64,000 nucleotides of DNA, taken from NCBI RefSeq assembly GCF_005870025.1, contig NZ_VATA01000012.1, forward strand, positions 62,001 to 126,000. Direction: 5' to 3'. Shown here piece by piece: positions 18,346 to 27,402 of this stretch (positions are counted from its first letter, which is position 1; each line of letters starts with the position of its first letter). The notes beneath the pieces were generated by a model that saw nothing but the letters and a program-made list of their open reading frames with translations, was not told the DNA's origin and did no database searches. The translations under genes were made by a program, and so were the position numbers. Origin of the DNA: Poseidonocella sp. HB161398. GTDB lineage: Bacteria > Pseudomonadota > Alphaproteobacteria > Rhodobacterales > Rhodobacteraceae.

Positions 18346-18382
18346 CCACGTCCCCACAGGACACCGACAGATGGAGAAGGAC

Positions 18383-19429
18383 ATGAAGAACACGAAAGCC
18401 ACGATCAGCCGCCGCGGGCTTCTCGCCTCGGCCGCTGCAGGCGCCGCGATGCTCTCCGCGCCGCGGCTGGCGCGCGCCGCCGGGGGCCGCGTCGTCGTCG
18501 GCACCTGGGGCGGCGACTACGCGCGCCTCCTCAACAAGAATATCGAGGAGCCCTTCCTGGTCTCCGCGGGCTGGGAGGTCATCCAGGACCAGGCCGGCGA
18601 TCCCGAGCGCCGCGCCAAGATGGCGGCCGAGCGCCGCCTGCCGCGCGGCTCGACCGACATCCAGGCGGTCAACGGCACCTCGATGTACCAGCTCTTCGAG
18701 CAGGGCATCACCCAGGAGATCGACTATTCGAAGCTCGCCAACGGCGATGACGTGCTGCCCGCCTTCAAGCACAATTACGGCATCGGCCACATCTATTCGG
18801 GCATGGTCGGCGTCTACAATCCCGACACCCGCGAGGCGCCCGCGAGCTTCGCCGCGGTGCTCGACCCGGCGAATGGCGCCAAGCTCGGCTTCATCGACAT
18901 CCAGTACCAGTACACGATGATCGCCGCGGGCCTCGCCGCGGGCGGCACCGTCACCGATGTCGAGATGGGCAAGGAGCTGCTGCTGGCCGCGCGCAAGGCC
19001 GGCGCGCGCATCTACCCGACCAACGAGGCCTTCGCGCAGGGGCTCGCCAACGGCGAGATCGATGTCGGCCTGATGTGGAAGGCGCGCACCGTGCAATGGC
19101 AGAAGGCCGGGATCAGCGTCCTCGGCGCGACCCCCTCCGAAGGCGCGATCCCCTACGAGTCGGGCTTCGTCATTCCGAAGAACTCGCCCAATGTCGAAGG
19201 CGCCTATGCCTATCTCGACGCCATGCTGCAGCCCGCGGCGCAGGAGAACTTCGCCATCGACATGGGCTACAACCCCACCGTCTCGGATGCCGAGGTCGCG
19301 CCCGAGCTGACCGCCAAGATCGGCTTCACCCCCGAGGAGGTCGAGAACCTCAACAGCCCCGATTACGGCTTCATCCTGGAAAATGACGCCGACATGAAAG
19401 GCTGGTGGGACAAGAGCTTCGCAGCCTGA
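18383..19429 (+). CDS. PotD-type extracellular solute-binding protein with twin-arginine signal
   Basis: The 348-residue protein begins [20 protein letters not shown], a Tat-type leader (S-R-R-G-L-L) ending near ARA-AGG. ATG 18383 is preferred over 18371 because GGAGAAGG lies just before it. Mature features such as [31 protein letters not shown] and [16 protein letters not shown], and the C-terminal [21 protein letters not shown], fit the spermidine/putrescine-binding (family 1) group. It delivers its ligand to the permeases at 16422 and 19507. Confidence 0.88.
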   Translation: MKNTKATISRRGLLASAAAGAAMLSAPRLARAAGGRVVVGTWGGDYARLLNKNIEEPFLVSAGWEVIQDQAGDPERRAKMAAERRLPRGSTDIQAVNGTSMYQLFEQGITQEIDYSKLANGDDVLPAFKHNYGIGHIYSGMVGVYNPDTREAPASFAAVLDPANGAKLGFIDIQYQYTMIAAGLAAGGTVTDVEMGKELLLAARKAGARIYPTNEAFAQGLANGEIDVGLMWKARTVQWQKAGISVLGATPSEGAIPYESGFVIPKNSPNVEGAYAYLDAMLQPAAQENFAIDMGYNPTVSDAEVAPELTAKIGFTPEEVENLNSPDYGFILENDADMKGWWDKSFAA

Positions 19430-19506
19430 CCCTCCGGCCCCTGCCGCCGCCCGGGACCAGCACCCGGACGGCGGCGGACGACCTGCCCCAGAGACCCGGA
19501 CCCGCC

Positions 19507-20376
19507 ATGACCGATACCGCCTCCTCCGCCCCCGCCCGTACCGGGCTGACCGCCGCCGCGCTTGTCGGGCCGGCCACGGCGGTGGTCGCGCTCGGCGTGC
19601 TGGGGCCGCTCGCGCTGCTCGCCAGGTACTCGGTGAACAAGTACGATCCCTACGAGTTCATGATCGCGGCGGTCTCGCCCGAGAACTACGTGCAGTTCTT
19701 CACCGACCCGTTCTACCTGGCCGCCTTCTGGACGACGATCCGCATCTCGGTGCTGTGCACGGCGGTCTGCATCGTGGCGGGCTTCCCGCTGGCCTATGTG
19801 CTTGCCCGCACGCAGTCGCGCTTCAAGAACCTGATGATCATCGGCGTGGTCGTGCCGCTTTTCGTCGGCAACGCGGTGCGCGCGGCGGGCTGGATGACGC
19901 TCCTGGGCAGCCGCGGCTTCCTCAGCGTCTCGCTGGAGCGGCTGGGGATCACCCAGGGCCCGACCGAGATCATGTATTCCGAGCTCGCCGTGATCCTCGG
20001 CATCATCGCGGTGAACCTGCCCTACATGGTGCTGACGCTGCAGAGCGTGATCGAGGGCATCTCGCGCAATCTCGAGGAAGCGGCCTTCTCGATGGGCGCC
20101 AGCCCGGCGACGATGTTCCGCCGCGTGCTCTGGCCGATGGCGCTGCCGGGGGTGGCGGCGGGCACGATCCTGACTTTCATCCTGGCGATGAACGCCTATG
20201 CCACGCCGGTGCTGCTCGGCGGTCCCGAATTCCACATGATGGCGCCGCTGATCTACGACCAGTTCCAGCTGAACAACTGGCCCTTCTCGGCCGCGGTGGC
20301 CTTCATCCTGATGGCCTCGACGCTGGCCCTGACCGTCGCGGCGGGGATCGCCACCCGCCAGAGGTTCCGGACATGA
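19507..20376 (+). CDS. ABC transporter permease, PotB type
   Basis: The 289-residue membrane protein has the second-permease pattern of polyamine-type importers. An N-terminal helix is followed by a periplasmic stretch ([21 protein letters not shown]), five further helices, and the docking loop [33 protein letters not shown]. It closes the four-gene transporter set (PotC, PotA, PotD, PotB order). Its stop overlaps an ATG at 20373, but the next gene is better started at 20511. Confidence 0.9.
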   Translation: MTDTASSAPARTGLTAAALVGPATAVVALGVLGPLALLARYSVNKYDPYEFMIAAVSPENYVQFFTDPFYLAAFWTTIRISVLCTAVCIVAGFPLAYVLARTQSRFKNLMIIGVVVPLFVGNAVRAAGWMTLLGSRGFLSVSLERLGITQGPTEIMYSELAVILGIIAVNLPYMVLTLQSVIEGISRNLEEAAFSMGASPATMFRRVLWPMALPGVAAGTILTFILAMNAYATPVLLGGPEFHMMAPLIYDQFQLNNWPFSAAVAFILMASTLALTVAAGIATRQRFRT

Positions 20377-20510
20377 GCCGGACCGCGGCCGCCGCCGCCG
20401 GGGAGCGCGGCAGGGGGAGGGCGCCCGTGGCGCGCGGCCCTGGAACCGCCGCCCTGGCGCGGCATCCGGCGGCGCGGGGGCGGCCGCCGATCGGCACAAG
20501 GAGGGGGAAG

Positions 20511-21158
20511 ATGGCCAGAGAGGACGGCGCGCCGGCGCGCGCGCGGCAAGCGCGCACCCAGGCGCAGCGCAGCGAGGACACGGTCCAGGCGCTCTACAAG
20601 GCGACGATGGAGCTGATGCTCGAAGAGGGGCTCCACCGCCTGACCACGCCGCGGATCGCCGAGGCGGCGGGCGTGTCGCGCGGCGCGCTGACCCACCATT
20701 TCGCCTCGCGCCACGAGCTGATCTCGCGCGCGATCGGCAACCATCTGCGCCAGGTGAACGAGCGGCTCCACGGCTTCGCCCGCGCCCTGGCCGAGCGCGA
20801 GGGCAGCGCCGACCAGATCGTCGACTATCTCTGGGAGACGATGGCGGACGGGCTGTTCTACGTGACGCTCGAATACCTGCCCGAGGCGCGGCACAACAAG
20901 GCGCTGCATGCCCATCTGGTGCCGGTGGTGCAGGAGTTCCATGGCGGGCTCGACGCGATCTGGGCGGTTCTGGCCGAGAAGGAGGGGATCGAGGCCAAGC
21001 GCGCCAAGATGCTCCTGAACATGACCATGTGCCTTTTCCGCGGCATGATCGCCCAGACCATCCTGCGCGACGATCCCGACTACTATGCGGAGATGCTGAA
21101 GGAGTGGAAGGCGCAGCTGCCCTTCCTGATGCACCACCGTCCCGGAGAGGCGCCATGA
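20511..21158 (+). CDS. TetR-family transcriptional regulator
   Basis: The 215-residue protein has an N-terminal TetR helix-turn-helix ([28 protein letters not shown], about residues 42-69) and an all-helical ligand domain. ATG 20511 has AAGGAGGGGG upstream and gives a family-like N-terminus; an in-frame ATG at 20373 would add a low-complexity Arg/Ala extension. A 134-bp gap precedes it, the longest in this co-directional run, so a promoter may lie here. Its stop overlaps the LivG-type start (ATGA), which suggests it regulates the LIV-type importer it is coupled to. Confidence 0.85.
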   Translation: MAREDGAPARARQARTQAQRSEDTVQALYKATMELMLEEGLHRLTTPRIAEAAGVSRGALTHHFASRHELISRAIGNHLRQVNERLHGFARALAEREGSADQIVDYLWETMADGLFYVTLEYLPEARHNKALHAHLVPVVQEFHGGLDAIWAVLAEKEGIEAKRAKMLLNMTMCLFRGMIAQTILRDDPDYYAEMLKEWKAQLPFLMHHRPGEAP

Positions 21159-21925
21159 CCGCGCTGCTCGAGGTGGCGGATCTGCGCCATGGCTTCTTCG
21201 GCGTGCCGGTGCTGACCGGCGCCAGCTTCGCGCTGCGAGAAGGCGCGATCACCGGGCTGATCGGCCCGAACGGCGCGGGCAAGTCCACCGCGATCAACGC
21301 CATCTCGGGCGTCTTCCTGCCGGAGGCGGGCCGCGTGACCTTCGCCGGGCAGGACATCACCCGGCTGCCCGCGCGGGACCGCGTCCGGATGGGCCTGGTG
21401 CGCAGCTTCCAGCTGGCGCGCGGCTTCCCCCGGCTCAGCGTCTTCCAGCACCTGATGCTCTACGGCCAGGACCATCCGGGCGAGGGCTTCTGGCAGAGCC
21501 TCCTGAACGGCGAGGCCGGGCGGCGCCACGAGGCGGAGCTGGCCGAGGCCGCGCTGTCCGTGGCGCGGCGGCTGCGGCTCGACCACGTGATCGACAATCC
21601 GGTCTCGGCGCTGTCCGGCGGGCAGAAGAAGCTGGTCGAGATCGGCCGCGCGCTGATGGCGAAGCCCCGGATGATCCTCTTCGACGAGCCGATGGCCGGG
21701 GTGAACCCGACGCTCTCGGCGGAGATCGCCGAGCATCTGGTGGCGCTCAATGCCGAGGGGATCACGATCTGCCTGATCGAGCATGACATGTCGATGGTGG
21801 CGCGGCTCTGCGATCCGGTGATCGTGCTGGCCGAGGGCCGCAAGATGACCGAGGGCAGCTTCGCCGAGGTGGTCGCCGACGCCCGCGTGCAGGAAGCCTA
21901 TCTGGGGGTGCGCCACGATGCTTGA
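21155..21925 (+). CDS. livG: LivG-type branched-chain amino acid/amide ABC ATPase
   Basis: The 256-residue ATPase has Walker [10 protein letters not shown] (about 36-44), the LivG-type insertion after the Q-loop ([23 protein letters not shown]), signature [16 protein letters not shown], Walker [17 protein letters not shown] and [11 protein letters not shown]. It pairs with the LivF-type ATPase starting eight bases before its end. HAAT-family transporters carry branched-chain amino acids, amides or urea; the symbol states the subfamily, not the ligand. Confidence 0.9.
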   Translation: MTALLEVADLRHGFFGVPVLTGASFALREGAITGLIGPNGAGKSTAINAISGVFLPEAGRVTFAGQDITRLPARDRVRMGLVRSFQLARGFPRLSVFQHLMLYGQDHPGEGFWQSLLNGEAGRRHEAELAEAALSVARRLRLDHVIDNPVSALSGGQKKLVEIGRALMAKPRMILFDEPMAGVNPTLSAEIAEHLVALNAEGITICLIEHDMSMVARLCDPVIVLAEGRKMTEGSFAEVVADARVQEAYLGVRHDA

Positions 21926-22619
21926 GGTCGCGGGGCTGGTCGCGGGCTATGCCAGCGCCGAGCAGATCCTGAAGGGCGTCTCGGTCGAGGTCGGCGCGGG
22001 CGAGCTGGTGACGCTGGTCGGGCCGAACGGCGCGGGGAAATCGACGCTGCTGAAGGTCGTCTCGGGCCTCGTGCCCGCGCGCGAGGGGCAGGTCCTGCTC
22101 GAGGGCCGCGACGTCACCCGCCAGAGCGCGGTGGAGCGGGCCCGCGCGGGCTTCGCCTTCGTCATGCAGGAGAAGAACGTCTTCGGCACGCTCAGCGTCG
22201 CCGAGAACCTGGAGCTGGCCTGCTACGCCCGGCCCGTCGAGATGGCGGCGCGGCGCGCGTCGATCTATGACCGCTATCCGGTGCTGGCCGACAAGCGCCG
22301 GGCGCTGGCGCGGACGCTCTCGGGCGGGCAGCGCCAGATCCTCGCCATGGCGATGGCGCTGCTGACCGAGCCGAAGATGCTGCTCCTCGACGAGCCGACC
22401 GCCGGGCTCTCGCCCAAGGCGACCGAGGAGCTCTTCGAGGTGGTGCTGGGGCTGCGCGATCTCGGCCTGCCGATCCTGATGGTCGAGCAGCATGCGCTGG
22501 AGGCGCTCGAGGTCTCCAGCCGCGGCTACGTGCTGGTCTCGGGGACGAATGCCGCCGAGGGCGAGGGCCCCGCGCTGGCCGCCGATCCCGAGATCCGGCG
22601 GCTCTTCCTGGGCGGCTGA
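21918..22619 (+). CDS. livF: LivF-type branched-chain amino acid/amide ABC ATPase
   Basis: The 233-residue ATPase has Walker [11 protein letters not shown], a short LivF-type helical region (GFAFVMQEKNVFGTLSVAENLEL), signature LSGGQRQILAMAMALL, Walker B MLLLDEPTAGLSPKATEE and ILMVEQHALEALE. It overlaps livG by eight bases and ends 58 bases before the binding-protein gene. Together the two ATPases drive the permease pair at 23888-25656. Confidence 0.9.
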   Translation: MLEVAGLVAGYASAEQILKGVSVEVGAGELVTLVGPNGAGKSTLLKVVSGLVPAREGQVLLEGRDVTRQSAVERARAGFAFVMQEKNVFGTLSVAENLELACYARPVEMAARRASIYDRYPVLADKRRALARTLSGGQRQILAMAMALLTEPKMLLLDEPTAGLSPKATEELFEVVLGLRDLGLPILMVEQHALEALEVSSRGYVLVSGTNAAEGEGPALAADPEIRRLFLGG

Positions 22620-22677
22620 AGGCAATGGACATCAAGCGACTGGGCAGAGACCCGGCGCGGCAACAGAGGGAAAGACC

Positions 22678-23874
22678 ATGACGCAGACGACCCGCCGCCA
22701 GTTCCTGGCATCTTCCGCGATCCTCGCCGGCAGCTTCGCCCTGCCGCTGCGCGCCCTTGCGCAGGAGGGCCCGATCAAGATCGGCACGCTGACGCCCCTG
22801 ACCGGCGCCGGCGGCCCCTACGGCCCGGTGATGGCCGACACGGTCAAGGCCGTGGTCGCGGGCGTCAACGCCGCGGGCGGCGTGCTCGGCCGCCAGGTCG
22901 AGGTGATCTCCGAGGACGACCAGACCAACCCCGAGGCCGGGGTCCGCGCCGCGCGCAAGCTGATCGATGTCGACGGCGTCTCGGCGATCATGGGCACCTG
23001 GGCCTCCTCGGTGACGACCGCCGTCGCGCCCTTGTGCTGGGAAAGCGGCACGATGCTGACCACCGTCTCGGGCGCCGACAGCATCACGCTGCTGCCGCAT
23101 GAGGGCTATATCGTCCGCACCCAGCCGAACACGATCCTGCAGGGCAGGAAGTTCGGCGAATTCACGGTCGAGCTCGGCGCGGGCAAGGTCTTCTTCATGT
23201 CGCCGCAGACGCCCTTCGCCGACAGCCAGTTCTCCGAGATCACCAAGGTGGTCGAGGCCGCGGGCGGCTCCACCGCGAAGCTGATCTACGACGACAAGAA
23301 GCCCACCTACCGCTCGGAGGTCGACGAGCTGATGGCCTTCGAGCCCGATGTCGTCGTCCTCGGCGGCTACATGCCCGACACGACCGTCCTCTTGAAGGAC
23401 ATCTACCGCGCGGGCTACGAGGGCAAGATGCTGGCCTTCGCCTATTCGGTGAACCAGAAGCTCGTCGACGCGCTGCCCGCCGAGGTGGTCGAGGGGATCT
23501 ACACGATCGCGCCCAGCCCGGCCGAAGGCAGCGCCGCCTACAAGGCGCTGACCGAGCTGACGGGCATCGCCGCGCCGGACCCCTACACGACGCAGATCTT
23601 CGACCAGGTGAACATGGTTCTGATGGCGATCGCCGCGGCCGGGGACGCCTCGGGCAGCGCGATCCGCGACAGCTTCCGCACGGTCTCGCAGGGCGACGGC
23701 AAGCCGGTCCATACCGCGCTCGAGGGGCTCGAGGCGATCGCCGCGGGCGAGGCGGTGAACTACGACGGCGCCTCGGGGCCCTGCGACTTCACCGAAGAGG
23801 GCGACATCCTCGACTGCCAGTTCCGCTACGAGCAGGTCAAGGACGGAGCCTTCACGCTCCTGAAGATCGCCTGA
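22678..23874 (+). CDS. LIV/amide-type periplasmic binding protein (Peripla_BP_6)
   Basis: The 398-residue protein starts MTQTTRRQFLASSAILAG, a Tat-like leader, cut near LAQ-EGP. The mature protein follows the LivJ/AmiC/urea-binding fold: IKIGTLTPLTGAGGPYGPVMADTVKAVV, GVLGRQVEVISEDDQTNPEAGVRAARKLI, and AIMGTWASSVTTAVAPLCWESG. It lies between the ATPase and permease genes of the same importer (order G-F-binding protein-H-M, unlike the common J/K-H-M-G-F). The neighbouring amidohydrolases make an amide, dipeptide or cyclic-imide ligand plausible; this is inference. Confidence 0.88.
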   Translation: MTQTTRRQFLASSAILAGSFALPLRALAQEGPIKIGTLTPLTGAGGPYGPVMADTVKAVVAGVNAAGGVLGRQVEVISEDDQTNPEAGVRAARKLIDVDGVSAIMGTWASSVTTAVAPLCWESGTMLTTVSGADSITLLPHEGYIVRTQPNTILQGRKFGEFTVELGAGKVFFMSPQTPFADSQFSEITKVVEAAGGSTAKLIYDDKKPTYRSEVDELMAFEPDVVVLGGYMPDTTVLLKDIYRAGYEGKMLAFAYSVNQKLVDALPAEVVEGIYTIAPSPAEGSAAYKALTELTGIAAPDPYTTQIFDQVNMVLMAIAAAGDASGSAIRDSFRTVSQGDGKPVHTALEGLEAIAAGEAVNYDGASGPCDFTEEGDILDCQFRYEQVKDGAFTLLKIA

Positions 23875-23887
23875 GCCGGACCGACCG

Positions 23888-24751
23888 ATGACCGATATCT
23901 TCCAGGCCGTGATCAACGGGGTGCTGACCGGGGCGCTGATCGCCATTCCGGCGATGGGGCTGACCGCGATCTTCGCCGTGCTGCGCTATGTCAATTTCGC
24001 CATCGGCTCGCTGGCGACGACCGGCGCCTTCGCGGCCTGGATGCTGAACACCCATGCCGGCTGGCCGGTGCTGCCGTCGATGGCCGGGGCCTTCGTCCTG
24101 GTCGCGGCGGCGGGGCTGGCGATCGAGCAGGCGGCGCTGTCGCGGCTGCGCCCCTCGGGGGCGCTGACCGTCGCCATCGCCTCGATCGCGGTGGGGATCA
24201 TCCTGGAGAACATGCTGCGCTTCGGCTTCGGCAACGACCTGCGCGCCTTCGACCTTCCGCTGATGCGCGACTGGCGCTTCTGGGGGCTGCGGGTCGGGCC
24301 GCAGCAGCTGCAGACGGCGGGGATCGCGCTGGCGATCATGGCCGCGGTCTTCGCCTTCCTGCGCTTCACCCGCTACGGCAAGGCAATGCGGGCGGTCGCG
24401 GACAATCCCGATCTTGCCCGGCTCTTCGGGATGGAGCCGCGGCGCATCGCCATGGCGACCGTGGCGCTCGGCACCGGGCTGACCGGGGTGGGCGGCGCGC
24501 TTCTCGGGCTCGACAGCGCGATCGACCCGATGTCGGGCAGCCGGCTGCTGCTGCCGATCTTCGCGGCGGCCGTCCTGGGCGGGCTCGGCTCGATCCCCGG
24601 CGCGGTGGCCGGCGCCATCCTGATCGGCATCGGCGAGGAGCTGTCGCTGCTGGTGATCCCCGCCACCTACCGCTCGGCCGTGGGCTTCCTGACGATCCTG
24701 CTGGTCCTCTCCTTCCGCCCCGGCGGGCTCTTCGGCGAAAGGGCCGCGTGA
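23888..24751 (+). CDS. livH: LivH-type permease
   Basis: The 287-residue membrane protein has the LivH signature opening QAVINGVLTGALIAIPAMGLTAIFAVLRYVNFAIGS and the loop TRYGKAMRAVADNPDLARLFGMEPRRI, which contacts the ATPase, followed by VLGGLGSIPGAVAGAILIG. It starts 13 bases after the binding-protein gene and overlaps livM by one base (TGATG). Confidence 0.9.
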   Translation: MTDIFQAVINGVLTGALIAIPAMGLTAIFAVLRYVNFAIGSLATTGAFAAWMLNTHAGWPVLPSMAGAFVLVAAAGLAIEQAALSRLRPSGALTVAIASIAVGIILENMLRFGFGNDLRAFDLPLMRDWRFWGLRVGPQQLQTAGIALAIMAAVFAFLRFTRYGKAMRAVADNPDLARLFGMEPRRIAMATVALGTGLTGVGGALLGLDSAIDPMSGSRLLLPIFAAAVLGGLGSIPGAVAGAILIGIGEELSLLVIPATYRSAVGFLTILLVLSFRPGGLFGERAA

Positions 24752-25656
24752 TGCTCTCCTATGTCATCTTCTCGCTGACCACGGCCGGGATCTACGGCCT
24801 GCTGGCGCTCAGCCTCAACCTGATCTGGGGCGGGGCAGGCATGGTCAATCTGGGCCTCGCGGGGTTCTTCGCGGTCGGCGCCTATGCCTCGGCGATCCTG
24901 TCGCTGGCGGGCGTGCCGGTGCCGCTGGCGATCCTCGCCGCCTGCGTGGTCGGCGCGGCGACCGGGATCGGCGCGACCTGGGCGACGGTGCGGCTGCGCG
25001 GCGACTACCTGGCCATCGTCACGCTGGGCTTCGCCGAGGTCGTGCGGCTGGTCGCGATGAACGAGCGCTGGCTGACCAACGGCACCGACGGGCTGCCCGG
25101 CATCCCGGCGCCGCTGAAATCCGTGCTCGGGCCGCAGGGCTTCGCGGTCTTCTACCTCTGCCTCGTGCTGGCCATCCTCGGCGCGGTCTTCTTCCTGCTG
25201 CGAAGGCTTGACCTCTCGCCCTTCGGCCGGGTGCTCAAGGCGATCCGCGAGGACCAGGACCTCGCGGGCTTCGCGGGCAAGAACGCGATGCGGGTCAAGC
25301 TGATCGCCTTCGCCTGCTCGGCCGGGATCGCGGGGCTCGCCGGCGCGCTCTACGCCCATTACCAGAGCTACATCTCGCCCGACCATTTCCAGCCGCTCCT
25401 GACCATCTACATCTTCCTCGCCGTCACCTCGGGCGGGGTGGGGCGACCCGCGGGCGCCTTCCTCGGCGCCTTCCTCGTCATCCTCTTCCTCGAGGGCACG
25501 CGCTTTCTCGGCCATCTGCTGCCCGGGCTCAGCTCGGGGCAGGTCGCGGCCAGCCGCGAGATGCTCGTCGGCCTCGCCTTCCTCCTGGTGCTGCATCTGA
25601 GGCCCCAGGGCATCCTGCCCGAGCGCATCCGCCCGGCGCCCCGTTCCCAGCCGTAA
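24751..25656 (+). CDS. livM: LivM-type permease
   Basis: The 301-residue membrane protein has eight or more hydrophobic segments and LivM marks: LIWGGAGMVNLGLAGFFAVGAYASA, LRGDYLAIVTLGFAEVVRL, NGTDGLPGIP, and the loop SPFGRVLKAIREDQDLAGFAGKN. It completes the LIV-type importer. An upstream GTG at 24748 is a less likely start. Nine bases separate it from the GAF gene, so they are probably co-transcribed. Confidence 0.9.
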   Translation: MLSYVIFSLTTAGIYGLLALSLNLIWGGAGMVNLGLAGFFAVGAYASAILSLAGVPVPLAILAACVVGAATGIGATWATVRLRGDYLAIVTLGFAEVVRLVAMNERWLTNGTDGLPGIPAPLKSVLGPQGFAVFYLCLVLAILGAVFFLLRRLDLSPFGRVLKAIREDQDLAGFAGKNAMRVKLIAFACSAGIAGLAGALYAHYQSYISPDHFQPLLTIYIFLAVTSGGVGRPAGAFLGAFLVILFLEGTRFLGHLLPGLSSGQVAASREMLVGLAFLLVLHLRPQGILPERIRPAPRSQP

Positions 25657-25665
25657 GGACCCGAC

Positions 25666-26166
25666 ATGCCCGCCACGCTCCTGCCCCGCCTCGCCGATCC
25701 CGGCCAGCCGGCCGCCCTGTTTGACGCGCTCGGGGCGCGCCTGTCCGAGGTGGTCGGCTTCCGCCTCTTCACGCTGCTCTTCGTCGACGGCCAGGAGGTC
25801 GCGCGCATCCATTCGAGCGACCCGGAGGCCTATCCTGTCTCGGGCCGCAAGCCGATGAGCCGCACCCCCTGGGGCGATCACGTGCTGCATGCGCAGAAGC
25901 CCTGGCTCGGCCGGACGATGAAGGACATCGAATGGGCCTTCTTCGACCACGCGCTGATCGCCAGCCTCGGCTGCGGCTGCTGCATCAACCTGCCCGTGGT
26001 CTATGACGGCCAGGTGATCGGCACGATGAACCTGCTCGATGCCGAGCACCGCTACACCGAGACCCATCTCGAGGCGGCGCGTCCCTTCGCGCCGCTCGCG
26101 ATCCCGGCCTTCCTCGCCGCCCGCCAGGGCGCCGGGGCGGCCCCCCTTGCAACCCCGGAAGACTGA
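25666..26166 (+). CDS. Small GAF-domain protein
   Basis: The 166-residue protein is essentially one GAF domain. It starts with a helix, then FRLFTLLFVDGQEVARIHSSDPEAY, a middle GRTMKDIEWAFFDHALIASL and the closing strands INLPVVYDGQVIGTMNLLDAEHRYTETH. No output domain is attached, so it would be a soluble ligand sensor or a small enzyme-like subunit. A CGCC cluster (about residues 103-106) is unusual and could bind a metal or be redox-active. It sits between livM and an amidohydrolase whose start follows its stop by one base, which suggests it senses or handles the same compound. Confidence 0.8.
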   Translation: MPATLLPRLADPGQPAALFDALGARLSEVVGFRLFTLLFVDGQEVARIHSSDPEAYPVSGRKPMSRTPWGDHVLHAQKPWLGRTMKDIEWAFFDHALIASLGCGCCINLPVVYDGQVIGTMNLLDAEHRYTETHLEAARPFAPLAIPAFLAARQGAGAAPLATPED

Positions 26167-26167
26167 C

Positions 26168-27394
26168 ATGACCGACCTTCTCATCCGCAATGCGCGGATC
26201 ATCGACGGCACGACCGACCGTCCCCAGGACGCCACCGACATCCGCATCGCCGACGGGCTGGTGCAGGAGACCGGAAGCGGCCTCTCCGCGCCGGGCGCGA
26301 CCGAGATCGACGCTGCCGGGCGCTATGTCATGCCCGGGCTGACCGATGCCCATGTCCATGTCATCGCCGTCACCGCCGACCTCAAGGCCAATGCCGCGCT
26401 GCCCGACACGATCGTCGCGATCCGCTCGCTGAAGCTGATGAACGCCATGCTGATGCGCGGCTTCACCACCGTGCGCGACCTCGGCGGCGCCACCGCGGCG
26501 CTGCGCATGGCGGCGGCGGAGTCGCCCGTGCCGCTGCCCCGGCTGAACATCTGCGGCAAGGCGCTGTCCCAGACCGGCGGCCATACCGACCAGCGCGGCC
26601 CGATCGACGAGACGCCCACGCCCGAGCGCAACGTGCCCCTGGGCTCGATGGGGATCATCTGCGACGGCGTTCCGGCCGTGCGCCGCGCCGCGCGCGAGCA
26701 GTTCCGCACCGGCACCGACTTCCTCAAGGTCATGGCCAATGGCGGCGTCTCCTCGCCCTCGGATCCGATCCATTTCCTCGGCTTCGCCCGCGAGGAGCTG
26801 ATCGCCATGGTCGAGGAGGCCGAGAATGCCGGCAGCTATGTCGCCGCGCATCTCTATACCGACAAGGCGATCCGCCGCGCCGTCGAATGCGGCATCCACT
26901 CGCTGGAGCACTGCAACCTGATCGAGCCCGAGACCGCCAGGCTCGCCGCCGCGGCGGGCTGCATCGCCTGCCCGACGCTGGTCACCTATGACAAGCTCTC
27001 GAGCGAGGGCGAGGCGATGGGCCTGCCGGCCGCCTCCGTCGCCAAGGTCGACGACGTCCGCCTCAAGGGCATGGAATCGCTGGCGATCATGGCCGAGGCG
27101 GGGCTGCCCATGGCCTATGGCTCCGACCTCCTCGGCGGCATGCAGCCCCACCAGTCGGGCGAGTTCGAGATCCGCGGCCGGGTCCTGCCCGCGCAGACCG
27201 TCATCGCCTCGGCCACGACCGTCGCGGCGAAACTGCTGCGGATGGAGGGCAGGATCGGCACGCTGGCGCCGGGCGCCTTCGGCGACGCGATCCTGGTCGA
27301 CGGCAACCCGCTCGAGGATCTCTCGGTGCTCTCCGGCCAGGGCGACCGCATCCCGGTGATCGTCAAGGGCGGCGAGATCGTGAAGGCGGGCTGA
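26168..27394 (+). CDS. Third amidohydrolase, divergent from the tandem pair
   Basis: The 408-residue hydrolase keeps the binuclear metal set: HVH (H62, H64) after PGLTDA, the Lys in DFLKVMANGG, His in AAHLY and LEHCN, and Asp in GSDLLGG. It shares the GGHTDQRGPIDE loop region but lacks the C-x-C-C cluster of the copies at 13908 and 15178. The related carboxypeptidase/prolidase-like group cleaves amide bonds to an amino acid. It ends the 13.5-kb plus-strand run, only eight bases before the convergent Mo-oxidoreductase gene. Its start lies one base after the GAF stop. Cytoplasmic, substrate unknown. Confidence 0.86.
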   Translation: MTDLLIRNARIIDGTTDRPQDATDIRIADGLVQETGSGLSAPGATEIDAAGRYVMPGLTDAHVHVIAVTADLKANAALPDTIVAIRSLKLMNAMLMRGFTTVRDLGGATAALRMAAAESPVPLPRLNICGKALSQTGGHTDQRGPIDETPTPERNVPLGSMGIICDGVPAVRRAAREQFRTGTDFLKVMANGGVSSPSDPIHFLGFAREELIAMVEEAENAGSYVAAHLYTDKAIRRAVECGIHSLEHCNLIEPETARLAAAAGCIACPTLVTYDKLSSEGEAMGLPAASVAKVDDVRLKGMESLAIMAEAGLPMAYGSDLLGGMQPHQSGEFEIRGRVLPAQTVIASATTVAAKLLRMEGRIGTLAPGAFGDAILVDGNPLEDLSVLSGQGDRIPVIVKGGEIVKAG

Positions 27395-27402
27395 GCCCGC
27401 CC

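Noticed and set aside
16793-19096. Minus-strand open frame of 767 codons
   Set aside because: Antisense to the PotA/PotC/PotD-type genes; no domain or ribosome site.
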